Shown here: positions 14,509-22,431 of the stretch, piece by piece
How positions within the stretch are numbered: position 1 is the stretch's first letter
How the letters are laid out: the number at the start of each line of letters is the position of its first letter
DNA from: Streptomyces naganishii JCM 4654
GTDB taxonomy: Bacteria > Actinomycetota > Actinomycetes > Streptomycetales > Streptomycetaceae
DNA: 64,000 nucleotides
Direction of reading: 5' to 3'
Assembly (NCBI RefSeq): GCF_014650575.1
Contig: NZ_BMVF01000019.1
Span: forward strand, 62,001 to 126,000
Program-made: the position numbers and the translations under genes
The notes under the pieces: generated by a model
What the model was told of the DNA's origin: nothing
The model's input: the letters and a program-made list of their open reading frames with translations, nothing else
Database searches by the model: none

Positions 14509-15348
14509 TCACCGGGCCGACGTCTCGTCCTCGACGATTCCCAGGTGGACCAGGAGCCGCCAGACGTCGGTGGACGGGTCGCGCTTGAGCGGGTCGCAGT
14601 TTTCCGCGTGGCCGCTGCGTCGGTTCCACTCCTCGTAGCTCTCGGTGCGCGGCCCGGGAATCGGAGCGTGCGCGAGGTTCCGGGCCGAGCACGACCCGTG
14701 CGAGCACAGGCTCACGAGCTTGCGGGCATGGCGTACGGCGTCCTTCTCCCGCCCCAGGAGCGACTGGCCGCGCTGGTCGTCGAGGCCCTTTCCGCGATCG
14801 CCCGAGGACCTGTCGTACTCCGCGAAGCCCTTGGCGTCCCGGTGCTCGCGCAGCCGGCGCAGGACGGCGTCGTTCACGCCTCCCTCCTGGCTGGTGAACT
14901 GCTGGAAGTGCAGGAGCAGCCACAGTTCGAAGGAGGGGTGGGAGAGCGCGACCTGGACGCCCTGCTCGGCGGCCTCGCGCATCGCGTCCGGGATGTCCTG
15001 GTCCCGGTTGTCCCGCGCGTCACGGTCGAAGAGCGCCCACTTCTCGTCCGCCGGGTCGGAGGCGGACTCGATCACCTTCTGCACGACCTCGGTGGGGCGC
15101 AGCCCGTTCCTGGCTCCGTGGAATTTGAGCACGAACTTCTTCCGTTCGCCGTAGGTCTTGTTCAGCAGCGCGATGTAGTCCCGTTCGGTCTTCTCGCCCT
15201 CGGCGGCGATGTAGACCACCCGGCGCGACTCGTCCTCGTAGGACTGGGGCGGCCGACGCAGCGGCCTGGCCTCGTCGGCGTCGCGGCGGCGCCGGCGGCC
15301 TCGCGGCTGGTCCCGGTTCTGGCGGCGGTCCTGTGGTCCCCTGCTCAC
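14509..15348 (-). CDS. rloB: RloB-like protein, probable TOPRIM-fold effector
   Basis: A 279-residue RloB-family protein. A basic N-terminus (RRQNRDQPRGRRRRRD) is followed by RRVVYIAAEGEKTERDY, where Glu50/Glu52 match a TOPRIM first acidic motif, and KWALFDRDARDN, where Asp108-x-Asp110 matches the DxD motif. Then comes SHPSFELWLLLHF, typical of RloB. The GTG start overlaps the stop of the upstream ATPase gene (GTGA), so the two are coupled. RloA/RloB were first named as restriction-linked ORFs of Campylobacter hsd loci, and ATPase-RloB pairs resemble the AbiL abortive-infection system. Nuclease activity is inferred from the motifs. Confidence 0.85.
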   Translation of the reverse strand: MSRGPQDRRQNRDQPRGRRRRRDADEARPLRRPPQSYEDESRRVVYIAAEGEKTERDYIALLNKTYGERKKFVLKFHGARNGLRPTEVVQKVIESASDPADEKWALFDRDARDNRDQDIPDAMREAAEQGVQVALSHPSFELWLLLHFQQFTSQEGGVNDAVLRRLREHRDAKGFAEYDRSSGDRGKGLDDQRGQSLLGREKDAVRHARKLVSLCSHGSCSARNLAHAPIPGPRTESYEEWNRRSGHAENCDPLKRDPSTDVWRLLVHLGIVEDETSAR

Positions 15349-16625
15349 GCTGTTGCCCGCAGCCCCTCTTCGATGAGTGCGATCTGCCGTGCGATCTCGC
15401 CGCTGGTCAGTCGGGGGACGCCCCCGTAGTGGCCGTGCAGGTAGCGGCGTTCCAGGTTGTCGTCGCGGCGGGCCTTGCGGGCCGCCGTGATCGGGTAGAG
15501 CTGGGACTCGCCGGTGGCGTTCTTGAGGGCGATCCACACCTGGTCGCGGTCGAGTGGCCGCTCCACCACTGACGGGCCCAGCAGGGTCGCGTCATGCGTG
15601 GTGAAGATCAACTGGGCGGTCCGCGGGTTGGCCTCCTCGTCCTGGAAGAGGCGGATGACCTCCGCGGCGAGGATCGGGTGGAGGCTGGAGTCGAGTTCGT
15701 CGGCGAGGAGCACCCCGCCCTGGTCCAGGACGTGGAAGAGGGGCCCCAGGAAGGCGAACCAGGCGTGGGTGCCCAGGGACTCCTGGTCCCAGAAGTCCAG
15801 GGGGCGGGGGGTGCCGTCGGCGCTGCGGTGCAGCAGCTGCACCTCGCCGCTCTCGGGGTCCAGGGTCAGTCCGGTGATCCCCAGATCCGCCGCGGCCAGC
15901 ATCGCACCGATGCGCTTGCGCAGCCCGGCACCATTCTTGCGGTCGGTCAGCCGCGTACGGGTCCACTCCGTCCGATGGGGAACGTCCGCGCCGGACGTCA
16001 CGAGCCAGAGATTGTCCACGAACCAGCGGTGGACGGCTGAGAGCGCCGGATGATTGAGCGTGGCCCCGGCTGTCAGGAACAGGGCGTCAGGGCGAGTGGA
16101 CGAGACGATCACGTCCTTGTGCCCCTTCAGCCCGTTTCCGGGGAAGCGGAACTCGCCACCCTCCTCGTCCGGGCGGTCCGCCTCGCGGTCGAACCACACC
16201 TGTCGTCGCCCGGACGGATAGGCGTGCAGCCACTCGGCCTCCACGCGGTCGTCGGACAACTCGAAGCCGTAGGTGTAGCGGACGGGTCGTTTGCCGAGGA
16301 GCAGATCCACCTCGAAGAGACTGGACTCGTCCTGCGCCTCCGAGGCGAGTTCGAACGGCTCCCGTGGCACTCCGGGCCTCTTGCCCCAGTCCGCGAAGGA
16401 CTCCAGCACCGCCTTCCGCATGAACCGCAGGGCGTCCAGGACATTGCTCTTGCCGGAAGCATTGGCTCCGAAGATGCCGACGGCCGGCAGTACGGACACC
16501 GGCCTGCCCTCGGAGCGCGCGGGGGTCTGCCGGGCCGTGCTCTCGTTGAGCTCGGTGGCCACGAGGGAGAGTTCGGTCTCCTCCCGGATGGACCTGTGGT
16601 TGGCCACCCGAAAACTGAGCAGCAC
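15345..16625 (-). CDS. rloA: AAA15/21-family ATPase (RloA/AbiLi-like)
   Basis: A 426-residue SMC/ABC-like ATPase. It begins MLLSFRVANHRSIREETELSL, the usual opening of AAA15 and OLD-type ATPases. Walker A is GANASGKS (53-60), and Walker B with its downstream catalytic residues is LLADELDSSLH (about 306-316), followed by the switch histidine in FTTHDATLL. It is the first gene of the minus-strand defence operon and is coupled by GTGA to the RloB gene. AAA15 ATPases paired with TOPRIM-type effectors (AbiL, PARIS-like, OLD-like) sense phage and release or activate the effector. The same role is inferred here. Confidence 0.88.
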   Translation of the reverse strand: MLLSFRVANHRSIREETELSLVATELNESTARQTPARSEGRPVSVLPAVGIFGANASGKSNVLDALRFMRKAVLESFADWGKRPGVPREPFELASEAQDESSLFEVDLLLGKRPVRYTYGFELSDDRVEAEWLHAYPSGRRQVWFDREADRPDEEGGEFRFPGNGLKGHKDVIVSSTRPDALFLTAGATLNHPALSAVHRWFVDNLWLVTSGADVPHRTEWTRTRLTDRKNGAGLRKRIGAMLAAADLGITGLTLDPESGEVQLLHRSADGTPRPLDFWDQESLGTHAWFAFLGPLFHVLDQGGVLLADELDSSLHPILAAEVIRLFQDEEANPRTAQLIFTTHDATLLGPSVVERPLDRDQVWIALKNATGESQLYPITAARKARRDDNLERRYLHGHYGGVPRLTSGEIARQIALIEEGLRATA

Positions 16626-16784
16626 GGCCGACCTCCAGACGAGGCGGGTACCTGGTTCACCGCCTTGGGCTCCTATGTGCGGGTAATCCGCACGGTCGAG
16701 CCTAAAACGACTCGTGGAGATGCGCCAGACCTCGTCATCGAAGGTTGACCGCGTTCTTCCTGCGCCCTGCCTGGAGGAGTGCCT

Positions 16785-17915
16785 TCAGACCACGTCCGCC
16801 GTCGCCCGCTCCGTGGTCGCGATCGTCGCCGAGCCGACCACGCGGGTGCCGTCGTACAGGACGATCGCCTGGCCGGGGGCGACGCCGCGGACCGGCTCGG
16901 CGAAGGCGACCCGCAGTTCGCCGTCGGCGAGTTCGGCGGTGACGGCGGTCTCGCCGCCGTGGGCGCGCAGCTGGGCGGTGTAGGCGCCGGGGCCGGCCGG
17001 CGCGGCGCCGCACCAGCGGGGCCTGATCGCGGTGAGCGCGGTGACGTCGAGCGCGGCGGCCGGGCCGACCGTGACCGTGTTGTCCACCGGGGAGATGTCG
17101 AGGACGTAGCGGGGCTTGCCGTCGGGGGCCGGGGTGCCCAGGCGCAGGCCCTTGCGCTGGCCGATGGTGAAGCCGTACGCGCCCTCGTGGGTGCCGACCA
17201 CCGCGCCGGACTCGTCGACGATGTCGCCCTCGGCCTTGCCGAGGCGGCGGGCGAGGAAGCCCTGGGTGTCGCCGTCGGCGATGAAGCAGATGTCGTGCGA
17301 GTCGGGCTTCTTGGCGACGGCCAGGCCCCGGCGCTCGGCCTCGGCGCGGATCTCCTCCTTGGTGGTGACCGTGTCGCCGAGCGGGAACATCGCGTGCGCG
17401 AGCTGGGTGCTGTCGAGGACGCCGAGGACGTACGACTGGTCCTTGGCCATGTCGGAGGCGCGGTGCAGCTCGCGGGTGCCGTCGGGCAGCGTCACCACGC
17501 GCGCGTAGTGACCGGTGCAGACCGCGTCGAAGCCGAGGGCGAGCGCCTTGTCCAGCAGCGCGGCGAACTTGATCTTCTCGTTGCAGCGCAGGCAGGGGTT
17601 CGGGGTGCGCCCGGCCTCGTACTCGGCGACGAAGTCCTCCACGACGTCCTCGCGGAAGCGGTCGGCGAGGTCCCAGACGTAGAAGGGGATGCCGATGACG
17701 TCGGCCGCGCGGCGGGCGTCGCGCGAGTCCTCGATGGTGCAGCAGCCCCGCGCGCCCGTGCGGAAGGACTGGGGGTTGGCGGAGAGCGCGAGATGGACGC
17801 CGGTGACGTCGTGGCCGGCCTCCGCGGCGCGCGCGGCGGCGACGGCGGAGTCGACCCCGCCCGACATGGCGGCGAGGACGCGGAGGGGACGGGTGCGCTG
17901 CGGGGTGTCAGTCAT
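16785..17915 (-). CDS. mnmA: tRNA-specific 2-thiouridylase MnmA
   Basis: A 376-residue enzyme that thiolates U34 of tRNA-Lys, -Glu and -Gln wobble positions using ATP and sulfur from a persulfide relay. The N-terminal PP-loop is SGGVDS near residue 18. The catalytic cysteines lie in RTPNPCLRCNEKIKF and DSHDICFIADGD, and the family block FTIGQRKGLRLG and a C-terminal beta-barrel follow. The full length is normal. ATG 17913-17915 is chosen. It is transcribed in the same direction as the cysteine desulfurase at 18762-19931, with an opposite-strand amidase between them. This gene marks the edge of the defence island. Confidence 0.96.
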   Translation of the reverse strand: MTDTPQRTRPLRVLAAMSGGVDSAVAAARAAEAGHDVTGVHLALSANPQSFRTGARGCCTIEDSRDARRAADVIGIPFYVWDLADRFREDVVEDFVAEYEAGRTPNPCLRCNEKIKFAALLDKALALGFDAVCTGHYARVVTLPDGTRELHRASDMAKDQSYVLGVLDSTQLAHAMFPLGDTVTTKEEIRAEAERRGLAVAKKPDSHDICFIADGDTQGFLARRLGKAEGDIVDESGAVVGTHEGAYGFTIGQRKGLRLGTPAPDGKPRYVLDISPVDNTVTVGPAAALDVTALTAIRPRWCGAAPAGPGAYTAQLRAHGGETAVTAELADGELRVAFAEPVRGVAPGQAIVLYDGTRVVGSATIATTERATADVV

Positions 17916-17975
17916 AGCCCCTCCAGGGTACGGGGGCGCGGGAACCGGGACCGCCGGATATCCGTTGCAGATCGC

Positions 17976-18644
17976 ATGGGGGCGAAGAAGGGCGGCAAGG
18001 GCGACGCGGACCGGCGGCCGGGGCGGCGGGCGCTGCTCATCGGCGCGGCGGCGGTGGTCGTGGGCGGGGCCGCGCTGGAGCGCAGCGGGCTGTCCCGGCT
18101 GTGGTGGCGGCTGCCGGGCGCTCAGAAGCCGCGGGTTCAGGGCGCGGTGGACTTCGGGGGCGCGCGGTGGGTGGAGGCCTCCCCGGCCAACTACCGGCGG
18201 GCGGACCGCCCGGACGACTACCGGATCGACCGGGTCGTCGTCCATGTCACCCAGGGCAGCTACGCGAGCGCGGTGAAGGTCTTCCAGGATCCGGGGCACA
18301 AGGCCGCCGCGCACTACATAGTCCGCAAGGACGGGCACGTCACGCAGATGATCCGCGAGCTGGACGTGGCCTTCCACGCGGGCAACCGGGAGTACAACGA
18401 GCGCAGTGTCGGCATAGAGCACGAGGGTTTCGTCGAGGACGCCTCGTCCTTCACGGACGCGATGTACGCGGCCTCGGCGCGGCTGACGGCCCGGATCTGC
18501 GCGCGGTACGGGATACCCGTCGACCGGCGGCACATCATCGGCCACGCGGAGGTGCCGGGCGCCGACCACACGGATCCCGGCCGGCACTGGGACTGGGACC
18601 GTTACCTGCGCCTGGTCCGCGCGGCCCGGACCACGCGGACCTGA
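17976..18644 (+). CDS. Exported N-acetylmuramoyl-L-alanine amidase (Amidase_2)
   Basis: A 222-residue peptidoglycan amidase. A basic start with GRRALLIGAAAVVVGG gives a Tat-like signal or membrane anchor. The zinc site uses His in VVVHVTQGSY, His in HIIGHAEVPGADHTDPG, and the final Asp of that motif. AAHYIVRKDGHVTQMI and RSVGIEHEGF are typical of the PGRP/Amidase_2 fold. It cleaves the amide bond between MurNAc and the stem peptide. ATG 17976 lies 60 bases from the divergent mnmA start, so both share a short promoter region. It is immediately followed by a 29-bp tandem repeat. Confidence 0.93.
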   Translation: MGAKKGGKGDADRRPGRRALLIGAAAVVVGGAALERSGLSRLWWRLPGAQKPRVQGAVDFGGARWVEASPANYRRADRPDDYRIDRVVVHVTQGSYASAVKVFQDPGHKAAAHYIVRKDGHVTQMIRELDVAFHAGNREYNERSVGIEHEGFVEDASSFTDAMYAASARLTARICARYGIPVDRRHIIGHAEVPGADHTDPGRHWDWDRYLRLVRAARTTRT

Positions 18645-18731
18645 GCCGTCACGCCACCACCGCCCCCGCCCGGGCCGTCACGCCACCACCGCCCCCGCCC
18701 GGGCCGTCACGCCACCACCGCCCCCGCCCGG
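18645..18731. repeat. Three tandem 29-bp units after the amidase gene
   Basis: Three identical 29-bp units at 18645-18673, 18674-18702 and 18703-18731, each beginning GCCGTCACGCCACCACCGCC. A degenerate fourth start follows to about 18742. The array begins directly after the amidase stop and separates it from the convergent cysteine desulfurase gene. There are no spacers or associated cas genes. Confidence 0.9.
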
Positions 18732-18761
18732 GCCGTCGCGCCCTCGCGGGCCTGAGCCGTC

Positions 18762-19931
18762 TCAGGTCAGGCCCGCCGCCCGTGCCCTCGCCACCGCCGG
18801 GCCGATGGCCTTGGCGACCGCCTCCACGTCGGCCCGGGTGGAGGTGTGGCCGAGGGTGAAGCGGAGGGTGCCGCGGGCGAGATCGGGGTCGGTGCCGGTG
18901 GCGAGCAGGACATGGCTGGGCTGGGCGACGCCGGCGGTGCAGGCGGAGCCGGTGGAGCACTCGATGCCCTGGGCGTCGAGCAGCAGCAGCAGGGAGTCGC
19001 CCTCGCAGCCGGGGAAGGTGAAGTGGGCGTTGGCCGGCAGCCGGCCGGCCGGGTCGGGGTCGCCGCCCAGGATCGCGTCGGGGACGGCCGTGCGGACCGC
19101 CTCGATCAGGTCGTCGCGCAGGGCACCGATCTCACGGGCGAACCACTCGCGCTGTTCGGCGGCGAGCCGGCCGGCCACGGCGAAGGAGGCCACGGCGGGT
19201 ACGTCGAGGGTGCCGGAGCGCACGTGCCGCTCCTGGCCGCCGCCGTGCAGGACGGGTACGGGGGTGTGCTCGCGGCCGAGGATCAGCGCGCCGATGCCGT
19301 ACGGGCCGCCGATCTTGTGGCCGGAGACGGTCATCGCGGCGAGGCCCGAGGCGGCGAAGTCGACGGGGACCTGGCCGAAGGCCTGGACCGCGTCCGCGTG
19401 CAGCGGGACGCCGAACTCGGCGGCGGCCTCGGCGAGTTCACGGACCGGCAGGACGGTGCCGATCTCGTTGTTGGCCCACATGACGGTGGCCAGGGCGACG
19501 TCGTCCGGGTCGCGGGCGATGGCCTCGCGCAGGGCGCCGGGGTGGACGCGCCCGTGGGCGTCGACGGGGAGGTACTCGACGGTGGCGCCCTCGTGTTCGC
19601 CGAGCCAGTGGACGGCGTCGAGGACGGCGTGGTGCTCGACGGGGCTCGCCAGTACGCGGGTACGGGCCGGGTCGGCCTCGCGGCGCGCCCAGTACAGGCC
19701 CTTGACGGCGAGGTTGTCGGCTTCGGTGCCGCCGGAGGTGAACACGACCTCGCTGGGGCGGGCGCCGAGGGCTTCGGCGAGGGTTTCGCGGGACTCCTCG
19801 ACCGTCCGGCGGGCTCTGCGGCCGGATGCGTGGAGGGAGGAGGCGTTGCCGGTGACACCCAGCGCGGCGGTCAGCGCCTCTGCCGCCTCCGGCAGCATGG
19901 GGGTGGTCGCGGCGTGGTCGAGGTAAGCCAT
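18762..19931 (-). CDS. Cysteine desulfurase (NifS/IscS family)
   Basis: A 389-residue PLP enzyme that converts cysteine to alanine and holds the sulfur as a persulfide. It begins MAYLDHAATTP, typical of the family. The PLP lysine is in VSGHKIGGPYG, the PLP-binding region is HADAVQAFGQ, and the catalytic cysteine is in ECSTGSACTAG. ATG 19929-19931 is used; upstream in-frame sequence is low-complexity Pro/Arg and unlikely to be coded. It lies upstream of mnmA on the same strand, with the amidase between them on the other strand. It is the likely sulfur donor for MnmA, and possibly for Fe-S clusters such as that of SdaA. Confidence 0.93.
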   Translation of the reverse strand: MAYLDHAATTPMLPEAAEALTAALGVTGNASSLHASGRRARRTVEESRETLAEALGARPSEVVFTSGGTEADNLAVKGLYWARREADPARTRVLASPVEHHAVLDAVHWLGEHEGATVEYLPVDAHGRVHPGALREAIARDPDDVALATVMWANNEIGTVLPVRELAEAAAEFGVPLHADAVQAFGQVPVDFAASGLAAMTVSGHKIGGPYGIGALILGREHTPVPVLHGGGQERHVRSGTLDVPAVASFAVAGRLAAEQREWFAREIGALRDDLIEAVRTAVPDAILGGDPDPAGRLPANAHFTFPGCEGDSLLLLLDAQGIECSTGSACTAGVAQPSHVLLATGTDPDLARGTLRFTLGHTSTRADVEAVAKAIGPAVARARAAGLT

Positions 19932-20075
19932 GGTGAGGCCGATTCTACGGCCCGCCCCTGGCGCCCTCGGGCCGGGAGCGGGGTGGGGTCTCGGACGGGC
20001 GGTGCGCCCGGCCGGCCCGCTCGGCGGTGCCCCGTCGTCCACGGGGCCACGGGGTGGCGTCCGGTACCGGGCGGC

Positions 20076-20342
20076 TCAGAAGCTCCAGGACACCGTGTTG
20101 TCGGCCTGCATGAAGGCGAGCAGCACGAGCAGGTCGGCGATGCCGAGGCCGAGGCCGAGGTAGGCGCGGCCGGGGCGGGTGGTGCCGCGCCACAGGGCGA
20201 CGCCGGCCAGGGCGATGGCGATGGGGCCGAGGAACAGGTTGAGGACGAGCAGGCCGAGCAGGCCGAGGATGAAGGACGCGACGGCCATGCCGTCCGCGTC
20301 ACGGGCGGCGGTACGGCGCGTGGCCGGTGCGGTGAGCTGCAT
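20076..20342 (-). CDS. DUF4190-type small membrane protein
   Basis: An 88-residue membrane protein with two hydrophobic hairpin segments: MAVASFILGLLGLLVLNLFLGPIAIALAGVALW and AYLGLGLGIADLLVLLAFM. The GMAVASFILGLLG start and the central Pro of LGPIAIALA are typical of DUF4190. Function unknown. The ATG at 20340-20342 has a GGGAGA ribosome-binding site. It lies downstream of the small gene at 20437-20601, and together they are divergent from the TetR gene. Confidence 0.75.
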   Translation of the reverse strand: MQLTAPATRRTAARDADGMAVASFILGLLGLLVLNLFLGPIAIALAGVALWRGTTRPGRAYLGLGLGIADLLVLLAFMQADNTVSWSF

Positions 20343-20436
20343 GGTGTGTCTCCCGACGGTCGGTGGGGCCTTCCGCTCGCGCGGAGCCCCGGTGCTGGTG
20401 GCGGTGGGCCGGCGCTGACCGGCCGGCCCGCCCGGG

Positions 20437-20601
20437 TCAGTGGGACGGGCCGCGGCGGCGGGCGTGGCGCTCGCGGAGCGCGAAGACGCCGAGCCAGGCG
20501 GCGATCGCGACGGCGGCGACGACAGTGAAGTCCAGCGGTGCGTGGGCCACGGTGCCCAGGACCAGGCCGAGCAGCATGAGTGCGGCGACGAGGAACAGCA
20601 T
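20437..20601 (-). CDS. Small hydrophobic protein (54 residues)
   Basis: A 54-codon frame on the minus strand starting ATG at 20599-20601 behind a strong GGAGGG ribosome-binding site. The protein starts MLFLVAALMLLGLVLGTVAH, contains a second hydrophobic stretch (FTVVAAVAIAAWLGVFAL), and ends with the basic tail RERHARRRGPSH. Two transmembrane helices with a positive cytoplasmic end are expected. Function unknown. It is the first gene leftward of the TetR operator region, so it is the most likely direct target. Confidence 0.6.
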   Translation of the reverse strand: MLFLVAALMLLGLVLGTVAHAPLDFTVVAAVAIAAWLGVFALRERHARRRGPSH

Positions 20602-20646
20602 GGGTTCGGATCCCCCTCCGGTGAAGTTTCGGTGAACGCTTGTAGT

Positions 20647-20718
20647 AACAGTTGTTCACTGACTCTCGAGTCTAGCGTGTCCGGCCGCTTTTCAATTCCG
20701 GAGAACAGTTGTTAACTG
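20647..20718. promoter_or_regulatory. Two direct AACAGTTGTTNACTG operator-like repeats
   Basis: AACAGTTGTTCACTG at 20647-20661 and AACAGTTGTTAACTG at 20704-20718 differ at one base and are 57 bp apart. Each contains the symmetric core AACA-NN-TGTT. The second ends 6 bases before the TetR ATG and the first faces the divergent small membrane genes. This is the expected arrangement for TetR autoregulation with control of the neighbouring operon. The region is clearly more A+T-rich than the surroundings. Confidence 0.6.
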
Positions 20719-20724
20719 CATGGC

Positions 20725-21348
20725 ATGAGTCACACTCTCGGTGTCCGCCAGGCGCAGAAGCAGAAGACCCGGCGGGCCCTCCTCGACGCGGCGCTGGCCC
20801 TGCTGGAGGAGCAGAGCCTGAGCAGCCTGGGTCTGCGCGAGGTCACGCGCGCCGTCGGCGTGGCGCCGACGGCCTTCTACCGGCACTTCCGCTCCACCGC
20901 CGACCTGGGGGTCGCCCTGGTCGAGGAGGCGCTCGGCAGCCTGCACCCGATGATCCGGACGACGGTGTCCGGTGCGGACGACAGCGACGAACGCATAGCG
21001 CGCGCCGTCGAACTGATCGGCCGTCACGTGGACGCGTACCCCGCGCACGTGCGTTTCATCGCCCGGGAACGGCACGGTGGCGTGCAGCCCGTGCGGGAGG
21101 CCATCCGCGAGCAACTGGCCCGGTTCGCCTCGGAGGTGAAGGACGAGCTGGCCAAGGACCGCCTGGCGGCGGGCTGGAGCGAGGACGACCTGCTCATGCT
21201 CGCCCATCTCTACGTCGACCAGATGCTGATCACCGCCTCCCTCTTCCTGGAGGCGTCCGACGCCCGCGAACGGGCCCGCGTCACGGACATGGCCACCCGC
21301 CAGCTGCGCCTGATCAGCCTCGGCCGCAAGCACTGGCCGACCGCCTGA
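20725..21348 (+). CDS. TetR-family transcriptional regulator
   Basis: A 207-residue repressor-type protein. The N-terminal TetR helix-turn-helix covers about residues 15-60 (RRALLDAALALLEEQSLSSLGLREVTRAVGVAPTAFYRHFRST). The C-terminal all-helical ligand domain includes VRFIARERHGGVQPVREAIREQLARF. TAFYRHF is the classic recognition-helix end. Its operator candidates are the two direct repeats immediately upstream, so autoregulation is likely. Possible targets are the two small membrane proteins transcribed divergently. The ligand cannot be predicted. Confidence 0.92.
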   Translation: MSHTLGVRQAQKQKTRRALLDAALALLEEQSLSSLGLREVTRAVGVAPTAFYRHFRSTADLGVALVEEALGSLHPMIRTTVSGADDSDERIARAVELIGRHVDAYPAHVRFIARERHGGVQPVREAIREQLARFASEVKDELAKDRLAAGWSEDDLLMLAHLYVDQMLITASLFLEASDARERARVTDMATRQLRLISLGRKHWPTA

Positions 21349-21370
21349 CTCCCCGGCGCCGGCGGCCGGT

Positions 21371-22327
21371 TCAGCAGTACAGCCGCGCCAGCGACGCGGC
21401 CGCCTCCCTCAGCTCCTCGCGCGCCTCGGGCGGGGAGACGACCTCCACGCTGTCGGCGTAGGCGAGGAGTTGACGCGTCTCGCGTGGCGAGCCGTAGGAG
21501 AGGCGGGCCGTGATCCACTCGCCGGCGCCGTCGTCCTCGGGGAGTTCGGCCAGGGACGAGCCGCTCAGGCGCAGGAACATGTCGAGGCGGTCGCGCCGCA
21601 CCCGTACCGTCACCTCGAACCCGCCCGGGCGCTCCTCGACCTGGCGGCGCAGCACCTCCCAGACGCCGGCGAGTTCGACGCCAGGGCGCCGCCGCACGGG
21701 GTCGTCCAGGAGCCGGGCCGAGCGCACCCGGTCGGCGCGGAACAGCCGCGGCTCGGCGCTCCGGTCGGCGACCAGGTACCAGACGCCCGCCTTGGAGACC
21801 AGGCCGTAGGGGTCGACGGTGTACGTCCGCGGCTCGCGGGTGCCGCCGTGCCGGTAGCGCAGCCTGAGCCGCCGGTCGGCGAAGACCGCGTCCTGGAGCA
21901 CCTGGAGGTCGACGGCCGGGCGCGGGCCGCCCTTCCAGCGGGTGGCGTCGACCAGGATCCGCCGGCTGGTCTCCTCGGCCGCGGGCCGGTGCGGGGCGGG
22001 CAGCGCGGCCATCACCTTGCGCAGGGCCGAGCCGAGCGCCGCGTCCAGGCCGAGCGCGGCGTGCGCGCCCTGGGCGGCCAGCACGAACAGCGCGCGGGAC
22101 TCGTCGGCGGTCAGGCCGGTGACGTCCGTACGGAACCCGGCGAGCAGTTCGATGCCGCCGTGCCGGCCGCGCTCGGCGTAGACCGGGACGCCGGAGGCCG
22201 ACAGGGCCTCGATGTCGCGGTAGATGGTGCGCACCGACACCTCGAGCCGCCCGGCGAGTTCGTGCGCGGGCACCCGGCCCCGGGTCTGCAGGAGCAGCAG
22301 GATCGACAGCAGGCGGTCCGACTTCAC
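21371..22327 (-). CDS. YafY-type HTH/WYL-domain transcriptional regulator
   Basis: A 318-residue regulator. The N-terminal winged helix is SDRLLSILLLLQTRGRVPAHELAGRLEVSVRTIYRDIEALSASGVPVYAERGRHGG. The WYL domain includes RRLRLRYRHGG, YTVDPYGLVSKAGVWYLVAD and RLFRADRV; here the W-Y-L motif itself reads WYL. A C-terminal WCX-like region follows. GTG at 22325-22327 is the likely start. It is divergent from the TIGR03086 protein across a symmetric site (22368-22384), the usual arrangement for a regulator and its target. Confidence 0.9.
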   Translation of the reverse strand: MKSDRLLSILLLLQTRGRVPAHELAGRLEVSVRTIYRDIEALSASGVPVYAERGRHGGIELLAGFRTDVTGLTADESRALFVLAAQGAHAALGLDAALGSALRKVMAALPAPHRPAAEETSRRILVDATRWKGGPRPAVDLQVLQDAVFADRRLRLRYRHGGTREPRTYTVDPYGLVSKAGVWYLVADRSAEPRLFRADRVRSARLLDDPVRRRPGVELAGVWEVLRRQVEERPGGFEVTVRVRRDRLDMFLRLSGSSLAELPEDDGAGEWITARLSYGSPRETRQLLAYADSVEVVSPPEAREELREAAASLARLYC

Positions 22328-22367
22328 ACCGGCCAGGATCGCCCACCCCGGGAACGCCCCGCAAATG

Positions 22368-22384
22368 CTGACGGAAACTGTCAG
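22368..22384. promoter_or_regulatory. Palindromic site between WYL regulator and TIGR03086 gene
   Basis: CTGACGGAAACTGTCAG forms 5-bp inverted arms (CTGAC/GTCAG) around 7 bases in the middle of the 104-base divergent spacer. The TGTCAG core resembles half-sites bound by WYL-type activators. It is the best candidate operator for the adjacent regulator. Confidence 0.5.
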
Positions 22385-22431
22385 GTTTTCCCGCGATGCT
22401 CGGCACACCGAACCGACGAGGAAGGCACACC

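Noticed and set aside
4002..16625. A BREX, DISARM or Pgl system
   Set aside because: No PglZ, BrxC, BrxL, DrmA/B or PglW-like gene is present; HsdR, HsdM and HsdS motifs fit type I restriction.
18645..18731. Possible CRISPR array or attachment site
   Set aside because: Direct 29-bp tandem units without spacers, no integrase and no tRNA gene nearby.
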